Made by a program: the position numbers and the translations under genes
From: Cytophagales bacterium
GTDB lineage: Bacteria; Bacteroidota; Bacteroidia; Cytophagales; Spirosomataceae
Length of the DNA stretch: 64,000 nucleotides
Assembly: GCA_024742395.1 (NCBI GenBank)
Contig: JANSYO010000014.1
Location: forward strand, 26,565-90,564
Direction: 5' to 3'
The notes under the pieces: model-generated
Told to the model about the DNA's origin: nothing
Databases searched by the model: none
What the model saw: the letters and a program-made list of their open reading frames with translations, nothing else
In this document: in pieces, positions 31,695 to 40,036 of the stretch
Layout: each line of letters begins with the position of its first letter
How positions within the stretch are numbered: the first letter of the stretch is position 1

Positions 31695-33224
31695 TTACCT
31701 GTCCACTTTCCCATACGTTACGCCTTCCCAGCTGTCTGTTCTGAAAGGTGTCATGGGCAAGCCATCGCGGTTATACATATTGCATTTTGGGTTGTTAGCC
31801 CAGGCATAACGAACGGCAACGGGGTTCTTGACACTTTCGCTGGAGATTTCCATTTGATTGTTGGAAATGATTTTGCCTTCTGCCCAAACAAACTTTTTGT
31901 CGGCTCCCGCAATGGCAAAGCCTTGTGGTTCTCTGATATCAAAAGAATAAAGTCCCTGGCCCACACTGTCAAAAGTCAAAAGTATTTTGTCTCCCTTAAC
32001 TTCCATTGATTTATACCTTGGTCCCTCATAAATGATGTTCTTATGATAATCTCTTGCCAGGGCAATTCTGACCAGGCGGTCTGCCACTGTTTGTTTGTTT
32101 CTGGGATGGATGTCCCTGCCTTCTCCCAGGTCAATAATCACGGCTTCTCCTACATTTGATAGTTTATCTTTGGTCATGGTTTGGGCTTCACGCAGCTCGG
32201 CCCAGCCACTTTCTTCCGGTTGGTCAGATTCTGCCATAAAATCTGCTAACTGCACATAATAGAAAGGGAAATCGCCTTGTTTCCATTCATTACGCCAGTT
32301 CTGAATCATTAGAGGAAAGAGGTCTCTATACTGATAAGAACGCCCTGTATTGGCTTCTCCCTGATACCAGATCACTCCTTTGATGCCGTAACCAATGGTA
32401 GGGTGTAAAACGCCGTTGTAAATATTGGCCGGACGATGATTTCCTGTCAATAAATTACCTGGTTTTCTTGGCATAGCTTCTTCTCTGTTGCCCGCCTTCC
32501 ATTCTTCCATGGATGCATTCCACTTTTTTAATTCTTCTTCGTAGTTATACGTTTGTTCTAACTTTTTCCATGAAGACATGAGTGCAGAATAATTCTTATC
32601 GGATTCCAAAACGTCTCTGTTAACCCATGCTTCTGCGGCAGAGCCGCCCCAGGCGTTATCAATAAGGCCTATAGGTACATCTAAAGCATGGTGTAAACGC
32701 TGGCCGAAGAAATAGCCAATGGCAGAAAAGTCTGGTGTGGTTTCAGGACTGGCGGCCTCCCATGCTCCATTGAAATCATCCTGAGGCATAGATGTGCCCA
32801 CTTGCGGAACGCTGATTAGTCGAATTTTTGGGTAATTAGACGTGGCAATGGCTAGCTCACCGCTGTTGGTGTTTCTTAAAGACCATTGCATGTTTGATTG
32901 TCCGGAGCAAATCCATACTTCGCCCACCAAAACATCTTCAAAAAAGAATTTCGAATGATCGCCCTGGATATACATTTTATACGGGCCACCAGCCGGTATT
33001 GGCTTCAGGAGTACACGCCAGGCTCCTTTGGTATCTGCGATGGTGGTATGGCATTGACCATTAATTTCTACGGTGATTTTTTCATTTGGTTTTGCCCGGC
33101 CCCAAACAGGATTGTCCTGCTTTTGCTGCAAGACCATGTGGTCGCCAAAAATGGAAGGTAGTTTAATTTGTGCCTGTACCTGAAAGGCTAACAGGACAGC
33201 ACAAACGAAAGAGAAAAATTTCAT
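31695..33224 (-). CDS. Sialate O-acetylesterase family protein (SGNH-like)
   Basis: A 509-residue exported protein (signal ending QVQAQ). The catalytic Ser lies in ICSGQSNMQWSL (about 108-119), the typical GQSNM motif. VIWYQGEAN and the late EGRDIHPRNK supply the Gly/Asn-type block and the Asp-x-His of the triad. N- and C-terminal beta-sandwich segments frame the domain as in the usual 500-650 residue form. It removes acetyl esters from sialic acid or plant polysaccharide sugars in the periplasm. Together with the nearby DUF1080 and sulfatase genes it suggests glycan scavenging. Confidence 0.88.
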   Translation of the reverse strand: MKFFSFVCAVLLAFQVQAQIKLPSIFGDHMVLQQKQDNPVWGRAKPNEKITVEINGQCHTTIADTKGAWRVLLKPIPAGGPYKMYIQGDHSKFFFEDVLVGEVWICSGQSNMQWSLRNTNSGELAIATSNYPKIRLISVPQVGTSMPQDDFNGAWEAASPETTPDFSAIGYFFGQRLHHALDVPIGLIDNAWGGSAAEAWVNRDVLESDKNYSALMSSWKKLEQTYNYEEELKKWNASMEEWKAGNREEAMPRKPGNLLTGNHRPANIYNGVLHPTIGYGIKGVIWYQGEANTGRSYQYRDLFPLMIQNWRNEWKQGDFPFYYVQLADFMAESDQPEESGWAELREAQTMTKDKLSNVGEAVIIDLGEGRDIHPRNKQTVADRLVRIALARDYHKNIIYEGPRYKSMEVKGDKILLTFDSVGQGLYSFDIREPQGFAIAGADKKFVWAEGKIISNNQMEISSESVKNPVAVRYAWANNPKCNMYNRDGLPMTPFRTDSWEGVTYGKVDR

Positions 33225-33448
33225 CAGGATGGTGTTAATAGGGTTGAATGAGTGAATTAATTATTCACGGCTATTCTAATATACCAGTTTAAATGAAATG
33301 ACTTTTAAAAAATAGACGAAAAGCGAATGATGATCAATAGATCAATGAAGTGTATATACCTGTGCGGCAAACTGAATGCGGTATTTGAAAATTCAAAGCA
33401 GATAATTTATTCATACAACCTGAGCCTCTTCTTTTACATTTACTGAAT

Positions 33449-33862
33449 ATGAAGAAGATACCGGGCATACTTTTATTCGTGACTCTGGCTTTTAGTTGTC
33501 AGCAAATTTATACCTCTCCCCAAAAGTTGATTGGCAAATGGGATAATACCTATTATGTACAAACTTTAGACTCTACCGGCAAATGGAGTGACTGGACGCT
33601 GATAAATACTTTCGCAGCCTTGCCGCAATTAGAATTTACCTCGGAGGGAAAAATCCTTTGGGATGGCAAGCCTTCAACTTCTTGTTGCACTTATTTAAGC
33701 TACGCTTTAAAAGGCAATAAAATTCATTTGAGTGATCCGGCCGCTTCAGATGCATTATGCAATTGTGCCGCCTGCGATGTCTGGGAAATTGAAAAACTCA
33801 CTGATGAAATCTTAGAAATTGACATGTGTTATTCTAAGGTTCGGTATAGTAGAGCTAAATAG
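33449..33862 (+). CDS. Small lipocalin-like lipoprotein
   Basis: A 137-residue lipoprotein (signal ending LAFSC). LIGKWDNTYYVQTLDSTGKWSDWTLI and LEFTSEGKILWDGKPS resemble the Bacteroidota lipocalin-like small barrel. It has seven cysteines after the lipobox, several clustered (TSCCTYL, CNCAACDVW), more than usual for the family and suggestive of disulfides or metal binding. It is convergent with the FG-GAP gene 3 bp away. No function known. Confidence 0.6.
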   Translation: MKKIPGILLFVTLAFSCQQIYTSPQKLIGKWDNTYYVQTLDSTGKWSDWTLINTFAALPQLEFTSEGKILWDGKPSTSCCTYLSYALKGNKIHLSDPAASDALCNCAACDVWEIEKLTDEILEIDMCYSKVRYSRAK

Positions 33863-33865
33863 CCT

Positions 33866-35077
33866 TTACTTAGTATGATTTAAATGGTTTTCCAATAGAA
33901 AGACCCCGTTTTTATTGGCTATAACGATGTCGATGCTCCCGTCCTGATTCATGTCATGCGTAGCAATATTGAGTCCGGCTCCCGAGTCATTGTCAATAAA
34001 ATGTTCTTTAAAATACGGATACCTGTTTGGTGTAAACTCAAACCATAGTAAAATGGGAGCATCGGCATCTCCGGCATCTCTTCCGTTATGTGCTAAGTAT
34101 CTCTTACCTGTTATGTAATCCGGCCTGCCATTGTTATCAAGATCTGCCAGGATAGAGGAGTGGGTCTGTGCGGTTGTTTCGCTCATTAGATGTGTTTTGA
34201 AATTGATGTGGCCGTCTAATTCAATTTGCTCATGCCACCAAACTCCTAAACCATGGGCAGAGGCACTAACCACATCGTTCTTTCCGTCCTGATTTACATC
34301 CAGAACCTGCATGTGAGAACAGGCTTCACCTAAATTGGCCTGATGAAATCTCCAGTTAGCACTTGACTTATTGTCTTGGCCTTCAAACCATCCTTCGGTT
34401 ATAACCACGTCTTTTATACCGTCATTATTGATGTCTCCATAGCCTATTCCATGTGAGTATCTATCTGTGCCCGCTACATTTTCAGTACTTATATTATGCC
34501 TTGTCCAATTGGTTTCTCCGGCTCGGGTGGGTGCCTGGAGCCATACAATTTGCTTTTTCATGACATCGCTACAAAGAATATCAAGCCGGCCATCTTCGTT
34601 TATATCAATAAAGCCCGGCGACTCATTTCCAACATTCATAGCGTCTGCAATGATATGCTTTTTCCAATCTCCTTCTTGGTTCTGGTTATTCTCCAGCCAA
34701 AAGCTGGCTTTGCCCGGGTAGTCAATGATTACTACATCGTCCCATCCGTCCAGATTTACATCCAGTGCCATATTTAAGAATGATTCACTATACTCTTCCT
34801 TCGGATTAAAGACTCTGGAAGGGCCCATCTGATGGCGTTTCCAGTTAGGTGCCTCAAACCAGAAAAAGCCGGCAATAATATCTGGCAATCCATCTTTATT
34901 TAAATCTGCCACGGCTACACCTTCAGATAGAAAATCTCTGGTGATGGTAGTTTTGTTAAAATATTCTGATGTTTTTGGCTGAGCTTGAATGTTCTCAGAA
35001 TTGCAGGCAGTGAGAAACAGGATGGAAAGAATGGCCATGATTAAATCTGCCCTAAAAACTGTGTTGTTGTAAATCAT
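33866..35077 (-). CDS. FG-GAP/VCBS repeat lipoprotein
   Basis: A 403-residue protein with a lipobox (FLTAC); the start at 35077 overlaps the previous gene by 4 bp and an internal Met at 35038 is an alternative. At least six repeats of the FG-GAP type are visible, with calcium-binding loops such as DLNKDGLPDIIAG, DVNLDGWDDVVII, DINEDGRLDIL, DINNDGIKDVVI, DVNQDGKNDVV and DMNQDGSIDIVI. They form a beta-propeller at the cell surface. The gene ends an operon with the cupredoxin-dehydrogenase and DUF1080 genes. It probably binds glycan or partner proteins. Confidence 0.87.
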   Translation of the reverse strand: MIYNNTVFRADLIMAILSILFLTACNSENIQAQPKTSEYFNKTTITRDFLSEGVAVADLNKDGLPDIIAGFFWFEAPNWKRHQMGPSRVFNPKEEYSESFLNMALDVNLDGWDDVVIIDYPGKASFWLENNQNQEGDWKKHIIADAMNVGNESPGFIDINEDGRLDILCSDVMKKQIVWLQAPTRAGETNWTRHNISTENVAGTDRYSHGIGYGDINNDGIKDVVITEGWFEGQDNKSSANWRFHQANLGEACSHMQVLDVNQDGKNDVVSASAHGLGVWWHEQIELDGHINFKTHLMSETTAQTHSSILADLDNNGRPDYITGKRYLAHNGRDAGDADAPILLWFEFTPNRYPYFKEHFIDNDSGAGLNIATHDMNQDGSIDIVIANKNGVFLLENHLNHTK

Positions 35078-37914
35078 TCTGATAAAATCTTTTCTATGCT
35101 CTCTAATTCCATGTGACGGGAATGAGCAGCTTCTGTATTTAATCTAACTTTTAACTTCTCTAATTGTTTTCCGGACTCCTCAGTTTTTATACTTCCTACT
35201 TTTTGAATCATGTAAAGAAGCATTTTGGGCATATAACTTTGTTCGGCCAGTTCCAGTGCCTTCTGACTATTTAGATCAGCCAAAGGTTCAGCAGCATACC
35301 ACAGCATTAAAGGAAGGTTTTGATCACTACTGTCTTCTTCTCTTTGTACTAAATTCGAAAGAATCTCCCATCTATCGGCAAGAGGGAGTCGTTGTATGGC
35401 TGAACTTAAGTACAACCTGACCATAGGTGAGGGGTCATTTTTTGCCAATTCTTCAAATTTTTCGACTGTTGCCGCAGAAAGTTTCTTGTTCTCAGCTAAA
35501 AGCTGAATGCTCCAACTTCTTAAGTGTTCGTTACTGTTTTCCAGAAGTTTATTCAGGTCTTTTTCTGTTAGGCCGTCTATTACATGTAGAGTCCATAAGG
35601 CTCGTAATTTCCGAAGGATATCAGGGTGCGTATGAAGTATTTCTTTTAAAGCACTAATCACTTCAGGATTATTACCGGCCCTTTCCTGCAGAAGGGTTCG
35701 GGCTTGTCTCACATACCACTCATTGTTATGAAGTTGATATTGAACCAATTCAAGATTGGTGGCCTGGTATAAATTAACAGGAGACCATTGGTCTGTTTTA
35801 TAGCTGATTTTAAATATTCGCCCCAGTGATTTGTCATGCACATCAGGATTGGGACTGTGACACTGGTTTTGGTCATACCAATCAATGGCATACACTGAGC
35901 CTGACGGATCGTATTTGAAATTTAACCATTGCGACCAGGAGTCATTCATGACAATAAAGTCTTTTTCATGTGTGGCTTTGTATCCTGAGCCTGAAGGAGT
36001 CAGCTGGTCAATGTTCATTCTGGCTCCGTTAATATTGTTCATGAATATCTGATTTCGATACTTAGAAGGCCAGGAGTCGCCGCCCAGATAAATCATAGCA
36101 CCAGAGTGGGCATGACCGCCTCCTGCGGCCGCAGATCTGAAGTTACCTGCATGCGGCCCTCGGTCTCCCAGATAGTGCACATGATCACCAATGGTTTTGA
36201 TATCATCAAATGTATATGGATTAAAGTGTTTTCCTGCCTGCCTTTGATATCTGCCGCCCTGTGTAATATGGTACATGTGCGGAATAACGCAAACCGTTAT
36301 AAACGTATGGCCGTATTCATTGAAGTCTATGCCCCAGGGGTTGCTGGTACCTTCGGCAAATACCTCAAATACATGACGGGTAGGATGATAACGCCAAACG
36401 CCACCGTTGATTTTTTGACGCTCTGTTTCTGATGATCCGGGCTTGCCAACATTAGAATGGGTAAAAACTCCATGGCAGCCATACAGCCAGCCGTCTGGTC
36501 CCCATCTTAGATTGTTTAATACTTCATGGGTATCCTGCGTGCCCCATCCATCCAATAGTTTTTGTGGCGGTCCGGCTGGTTTATCGGTTTCGTAATTAAC
36601 AGGAATAAACAATAAATAAGGAGCGGCCCCCAGCCAAACTCCGCCCATTCCTACTTCTATGCCGCTCACCAGATTTAAGCCTTCGGCAAAAACTTTTCGC
36701 TTGTCCAGAGTTCCGTCTCCATTGGTGTCTTCAAAAATCAGAATGCGGTCTTTGCCTTCTCCTTCTTTGGCAGGGGTAGGGTAGGTATGGCCTTCTACCA
36801 CCCATATTCTACCTCGTGCATCTATAGTGAAGCTAATCGGACGAATGATATCGGGTTCTGCGGCTGCAAGTTTTATTGTAAAACCTTCAGGTAAATCCAT
36901 GACTTTGGCAGCTTCTTCACCCGAAAGGCCAGAGTTTACAATTGGATCAAGAGGAGGTAGAATGATGATATCACTCGGTTTTAGTTCATTTTGAAAGTAG
37001 GGTCTTTCTTTATGAAAACGAAAATCGTCAAAGTTAATATGAGCCCAGGTATCTTTTCCTATGTATGAAATGGGAGAGACACCAGTTTCATTATCAACAA
37101 TGCGGATGAAAATATCTTTGCCCAGGTGTTTACTCAAATCGGCAACTACGGGTTGCAAAGTTGCTCGGCCCTGACCTGTAGAACTGAAAATGACTTCCTT
37201 GGTTTTTGTTAAGACAAGCTCAACACGCGTATCATGTAAAGCTCCTCCGGACACTTTAAAAGAGGCAAAAGGATAAGTAACCTCAAACGGGATGGATTGT
37301 AAAGTCCCTGTTAATTGATGATTTAACGTGCCACCGCTACTCAGAAAGTACTGACCATCAGAACCAATTTGAGTGTCTGGTGCATGAATTTTATCAATAT
37401 GGGCATCAAAAACAGGTTCAGTAAATGCATCACCTGTGGCAGTCCAGTCGCTTAGGTCGCCTGTCTCAAATCCCAGATTAAGGACTTTGCCCTTTTTCTT
37501 AGGTAGAATTCCGAGGATGGTTTTGTCTGATATTTCACCTTCAACGACCTTGAAGTATCCCACCATGCCAGCCGCCCGGTGACCCGGAACCGTACAATAA
37601 TAGGTGTCATTATTTATGGCTAAAAAAGTGATGCTGGTTTGACTTCCTTTTTCAAAAATGGTTTTACTTTTTACTCCTGCATTTTCCATCGCTACGTCAT
37701 GGGTCATGTTTTCACCATTGGTAATGATGATTCTTACCCTATCGCCTTTGTTTGCTCTTAAAGTGGGGTTTCGGGTGCCATCTTTGGCAAAAAAACCGAG
37801 CATTGTGGCCTCCAGAGCATACTCTCTGTCAATTTTCGTAGTGTCTATGGCGGCAGAGAGGTGCTTGGGAAGAAGAATCCCAAAAAGTAGGAGAAGGGAA
37901 AGGGAAGTTTTCAT
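35074..37914 (-). CDS. Cupredoxin - jelly-roll - PVC-type dehydrogenase - HEAT-like fusion protein
   Basis: A 946-residue exported protein. The N-terminal blue-copper (azurin/plastocyanin-like) domain (about 30-130) has ligands H72, C107, H112 and M117 in THDV and YYCTVPGHRAAGM. A sugar-binding-like jelly roll follows (about 145-300), then a six-bladed PVC-type membrane-bound dehydrogenase domain (about 335-700: LPEGFTIKLAAAEPDIIRPISF, GRIWVVEGHTYP, GGVWRYHP, DWYDQNQCHSP). HEAT-like helices cover about 705-946. I see no CxxCH haem motif, so electrons may pass to copper instead of the fused cytochrome c usual for this group. It is the middle gene of the operon. Confidence 0.82.
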   Translation of the reverse strand: MKTSLSLLLLFGILLPKHLSAAIDTTKIDREYALEATMLGFFAKDGTRNPTLRANKGDRVRIIITNGENMTHDVAMENAGVKSKTIFEKGSQTSITFLAINNDTYYCTVPGHRAAGMVGYFKVVEGEISDKTILGILPKKKGKVLNLGFETGDLSDWTATGDAFTEPVFDAHIDKIHAPDTQIGSDGQYFLSSGGTLNHQLTGTLQSIPFEVTYPFASFKVSGGALHDTRVELVLTKTKEVIFSSTGQGRATLQPVVADLSKHLGKDIFIRIVDNETGVSPISYIGKDTWAHINFDDFRFHKERPYFQNELKPSDIIILPPLDPIVNSGLSGEEAAKVMDLPEGFTIKLAAAEPDIIRPISFTIDARGRIWVVEGHTYPTPAKEGEGKDRILIFEDTNGDGTLDKRKVFAEGLNLVSGIEVGMGGVWLGAAPYLLFIPVNYETDKPAGPPQKLLDGWGTQDTHEVLNNLRWGPDGWLYGCHGVFTHSNVGKPGSSETERQKINGGVWRYHPTRHVFEVFAEGTSNPWGIDFNEYGHTFITVCVIPHMYHITQGGRYQRQAGKHFNPYTFDDIKTIGDHVHYLGDRGPHAGNFRSAAAGGGHAHSGAMIYLGGDSWPSKYRNQIFMNNINGARMNIDQLTPSGSGYKATHEKDFIVMNDSWSQWLNFKYDPSGSVYAIDWYDQNQCHSPNPDVHDKSLGRIFKISYKTDQWSPVNLYQATNLELVQYQLHNNEWYVRQARTLLQERAGNNPEVISALKEILHTHPDILRKLRALWTLHVIDGLTEKDLNKLLENSNEHLRSWSIQLLAENKKLSAATVEKFEELAKNDPSPMVRLYLSSAIQRLPLADRWEILSNLVQREEDSSDQNLPLMLWYAAEPLADLNSQKALELAEQSYMPKMLLYMIQKVGSIKTEESGKQLEKLKVRLNTEAAHSRHMELESIEKILSE

Positions 37915-37943
37915 GTCTTATAGGGTAGGTTGTCTCAGACTGT

Positions 37944-38576
37944 CTAAGGCAGTCTTTTAATTTCAATGTCTTTAAAGAATACTTTTGCCTTGCCACCACC
38001 GTGAATTTGCAAACCAATCAGGCCATTTTGCGGAATGGTTTCATCAGGTTCTCTATAGTCTACGGATTGGTGGCCGTTAACGAAAAGTTGAATATGACGG
38101 TCTACAGCTAAGACCCGGTAATCGTTCCATTCGTTAATGTTTATCCAATCCAGCACCTGAACTGAATCAGGAGCAATCAGCGTTTTATTTCTTCTTGATT
38201 CGTCATATAAGCTGGCCCAATAATCTTCACCGAAGTCAGCCTGATAACCGGTCATCTCATAGTCAGGGTCAGATAAGCGTGAACTTCTGAACTGAATACC
38301 CGAATTTATAAAGCCTTCACTGCCAGTTAGTTTAATTTTAAGTCGGAGATCAAAATTGGCATACGCCTTTTGAGTGCATAAAAATTCATTATGAGGAACA
38401 AGCTCATCCAAGGAACCGCCTGTTATCATCCCATTCTCTATTTTCCAGGTATTTAGGGTGTCACCTTCCCATCCCTGAAAGTTCTTGCCATTGAAAAGAG
38501 ATTGATATGAATTCTCGTTCGTTTCAGAGCACGAGAAGACTGCTAAGACAATAAGTAATATTGACAGATATTTCAT
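37944..38576 (-). CDS. 3-keto-disaccharide hydrolase domain lipoprotein (DUF1080)
   Basis: A 210-residue lipoprotein (signal ending LAVFSC). The domain runs YQSLFNGKNFQGWEGDTLNTWKIENGMITGGS to GSEGFINSGIQFRSSRLSDPDYEMTGYQADFGE, then RPVD-like residues and NGLIGLQIHGGGKAKVFFKDIEIKRL. This is the classic DUF1080 concanavalin-A fold. Members cleave 3-keto-glycosides made by an oxidoreductase. The adjacent dehydrogenase-like gene, 29 bp downstream, and the Gfo/Idh/MocA protein at 58282 are candidate partners. It is the first gene of the operon. Confidence 0.87.
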   Translation of the reverse strand: MKYLSILLIVLAVFSCSETNENSYQSLFNGKNFQGWEGDTLNTWKIENGMITGGSLDELVPHNEFLCTQKAYANFDLRLKIKLTGSEGFINSGIQFRSSRLSDPDYEMTGYQADFGEDYWASLYDESRRNKTLIAPDSVQVLDWININEWNDYRVLAVDRHIQLFVNGHQSVDYREPDETIPQNGLIGLQIHGGGKAKVFFKDIEIKRLP

Positions 38577-38638
38577 TATAGGGTAGGTTTTGACAGGAAT
38601 TAAACTTGAGAAGAATCAGTACTTCTCTTTAAGATGCT

Positions 38639-38842
38639 CTAGGCCTTAATTGCCAGAGCCTTTGAAGGACATTTTTCTACCTGTGCTCTAATGGCTTCTT
38701 TGGTCTCATTTTCTGTTTGAATCCAAGGTCTTTCTTTGGGTTTAAACACCGAAGGAAGCCCCCTGGCACATATACCTGAATGAATACATTTGCTTGCATC
38801 CCATAGGATGGTCAAGTCTTCTTTTTGGTACTCTTTTGTCAT
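38639..38842 (-). CDS. Small (4Fe-4S)-binding protein, Fer4_19 / YjdI-like
   Basis: A 67-residue protein. DASKCIHSGICARGLPSVF and VEKCPSKALAIKA place cysteines at 19, 24 and 58, the divergent mono-cluster ferredoxin pattern of the Fer4_19 family (three Cys visible, a fourth ligand uncertain). It likely carries one Fe-S cluster for electron transfer or redox sensing. It stands alone, 62 bp upstream of the DUF1080 gene on the same strand. Confidence 0.85.
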   Translation of the reverse strand: MTKEYQKEDLTILWDASKCIHSGICARGLPSVFKPKERPWIQTENETKEAIRAQVEKCPSKALAIKA

Positions 38843-38976
38843 GATTTATACTTTTTTGATAATAAATTTAGACAAAAAGATTGGTGCCTGAAATAGTTTT
38901 TTTTGCACTCAGTCAGTAAAAATAAACCCAATTGCTCCGTAGTATCTCTTTCTGCAATTGGGCTTGATACCGATTT

Positions 38977-40029
38977 TTAATTCTTATCAGAAGCGTCTTC
39001 AGTTTTCATATATACCGTCCTGATAGGGAAAGGTATTTCAATCCCTTCGGTTTCAAAACGCTCATGAAGTGCCTTAATGAATTCATGTTTAATGAGATAT
39101 TGAGCCACGAAAGTAGATGCTCTAAGAATAACGTTAAAGTTTATACTACTGTCGGCAAATTCATTGTACCTGACAAAAGGTTCGTGGTCTGGTACCGCTC
39201 CTTCCACGGTTTGCTGAATATGCCTGCCCACCTCAATAGCCACTTTTTCTACATGCTTAAGGTCAGAATCATAGGCCACTCCTACAGGAATTAAAACCGA
39301 GTTTTGCGAATCTGGCAGAATGAAATTTTTAACTATGCTTCCTGCCATCGTGCTATTGGGCACGATAATGATGTGATTGCCTAAGGCTCGTATGGTGGTA
39401 TTTCGCCAGGCAATGTCTTCCACAATCCCTTCATCACCATTTTCAAGTTTAACGTAATCACCAGGATTCATTTTCTTGGCTGCAATCATCTGCAGGCCAC
39501 TAAATAAATTGCTGAGCGTATCCTGAAGAGCCAGTGCCACAGCTAAACCTCCAACACCCAGTGCTGTTAATGCCGGGGCAATAGGAATGCCCAGGTAGTT
39601 CATGATGAACATTAAGCCCACTATATAAACACCAATTTTCAGGATGTTGGAAAAAATAGAGGTGTTAGGTAACACCTTGCCCATTTTTAGCATATAAATC
39701 CTGACGACTTCATTGATAAGATAGGCTGCTGCCCAGGTTACACAGAGTATACTAAAAACGATAATGCCTTTTTTAATGTCAGGCTTATAATCAGGGAATA
39801 GTTGACTGTAGTGGTAAGCTACCCAAACGCCAACTATCCAAAACAGGGGCACCACAACCTTTTCAAGGGCGGTAATCAGGGCATCGTCAATGGTGCTGTT
39901 GGTTCTTTGAGCCAGTTTATGCAAGATAGGGAAAACAGTTACTTTGAGCACTTTTCCTAAAAACCAGCCTGCCGGCAAGGCAACGACCCAATAAAGAATG
40001 TCAATGATTTGATTTTGTGTAATACTCAT
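38977..40029 (-). CDS. Mechanosensitive channel, MscS family
   Basis: A 350-residue membrane protein with about four to five N-terminal TM segments. The pore-lining helix is ALTALGVGGLAVALALQDTLSNLFSGLQMIAAKKMNPGDYVKLENGDEGIVEDI, with the typical Gly/Ala packing and the beta-domain start. The C-terminal cytoplasmic vestibule has ILRASTFVAQYLIKHEF and EGIEIPFPIRTVYMK. It releases solutes under hypo-osmotic stress. It lies 7 bp downstream of the trehalose synthase/phosphatase gene, an osmoprotection pairing, and is probably co-transcribed. Confidence 0.92.
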   Translation of the reverse strand: MSITQNQIIDILYWVVALPAGWFLGKVLKVTVFPILHKLAQRTNSTIDDALITALEKVVVPLFWIVGVWVAYHYSQLFPDYKPDIKKGIIVFSILCVTWAAAYLINEVVRIYMLKMGKVLPNTSIFSNILKIGVYIVGLMFIMNYLGIPIAPALTALGVGGLAVALALQDTLSNLFSGLQMIAAKKMNPGDYVKLENGDEGIVEDIAWRNTTIRALGNHIIIVPNSTMAGSIVKNFILPDSQNSVLIPVGVAYDSDLKHVEKVAIEVGRHIQQTVEGAVPDHEPFVRYNEFADSSINFNVILRASTFVAQYLIKHEFIKALHERFETEGIEIPFPIRTVYMKTEDASDKN

Positions 40030-40036
40030 AAAACAG

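Noticed and set aside
35074..37914. Cytochrome c domain in the dehydrogenase fusion
   Set aside because: No CxxCH motif is present; the only Cys-His pair near the N-terminus belongs to the copper site.
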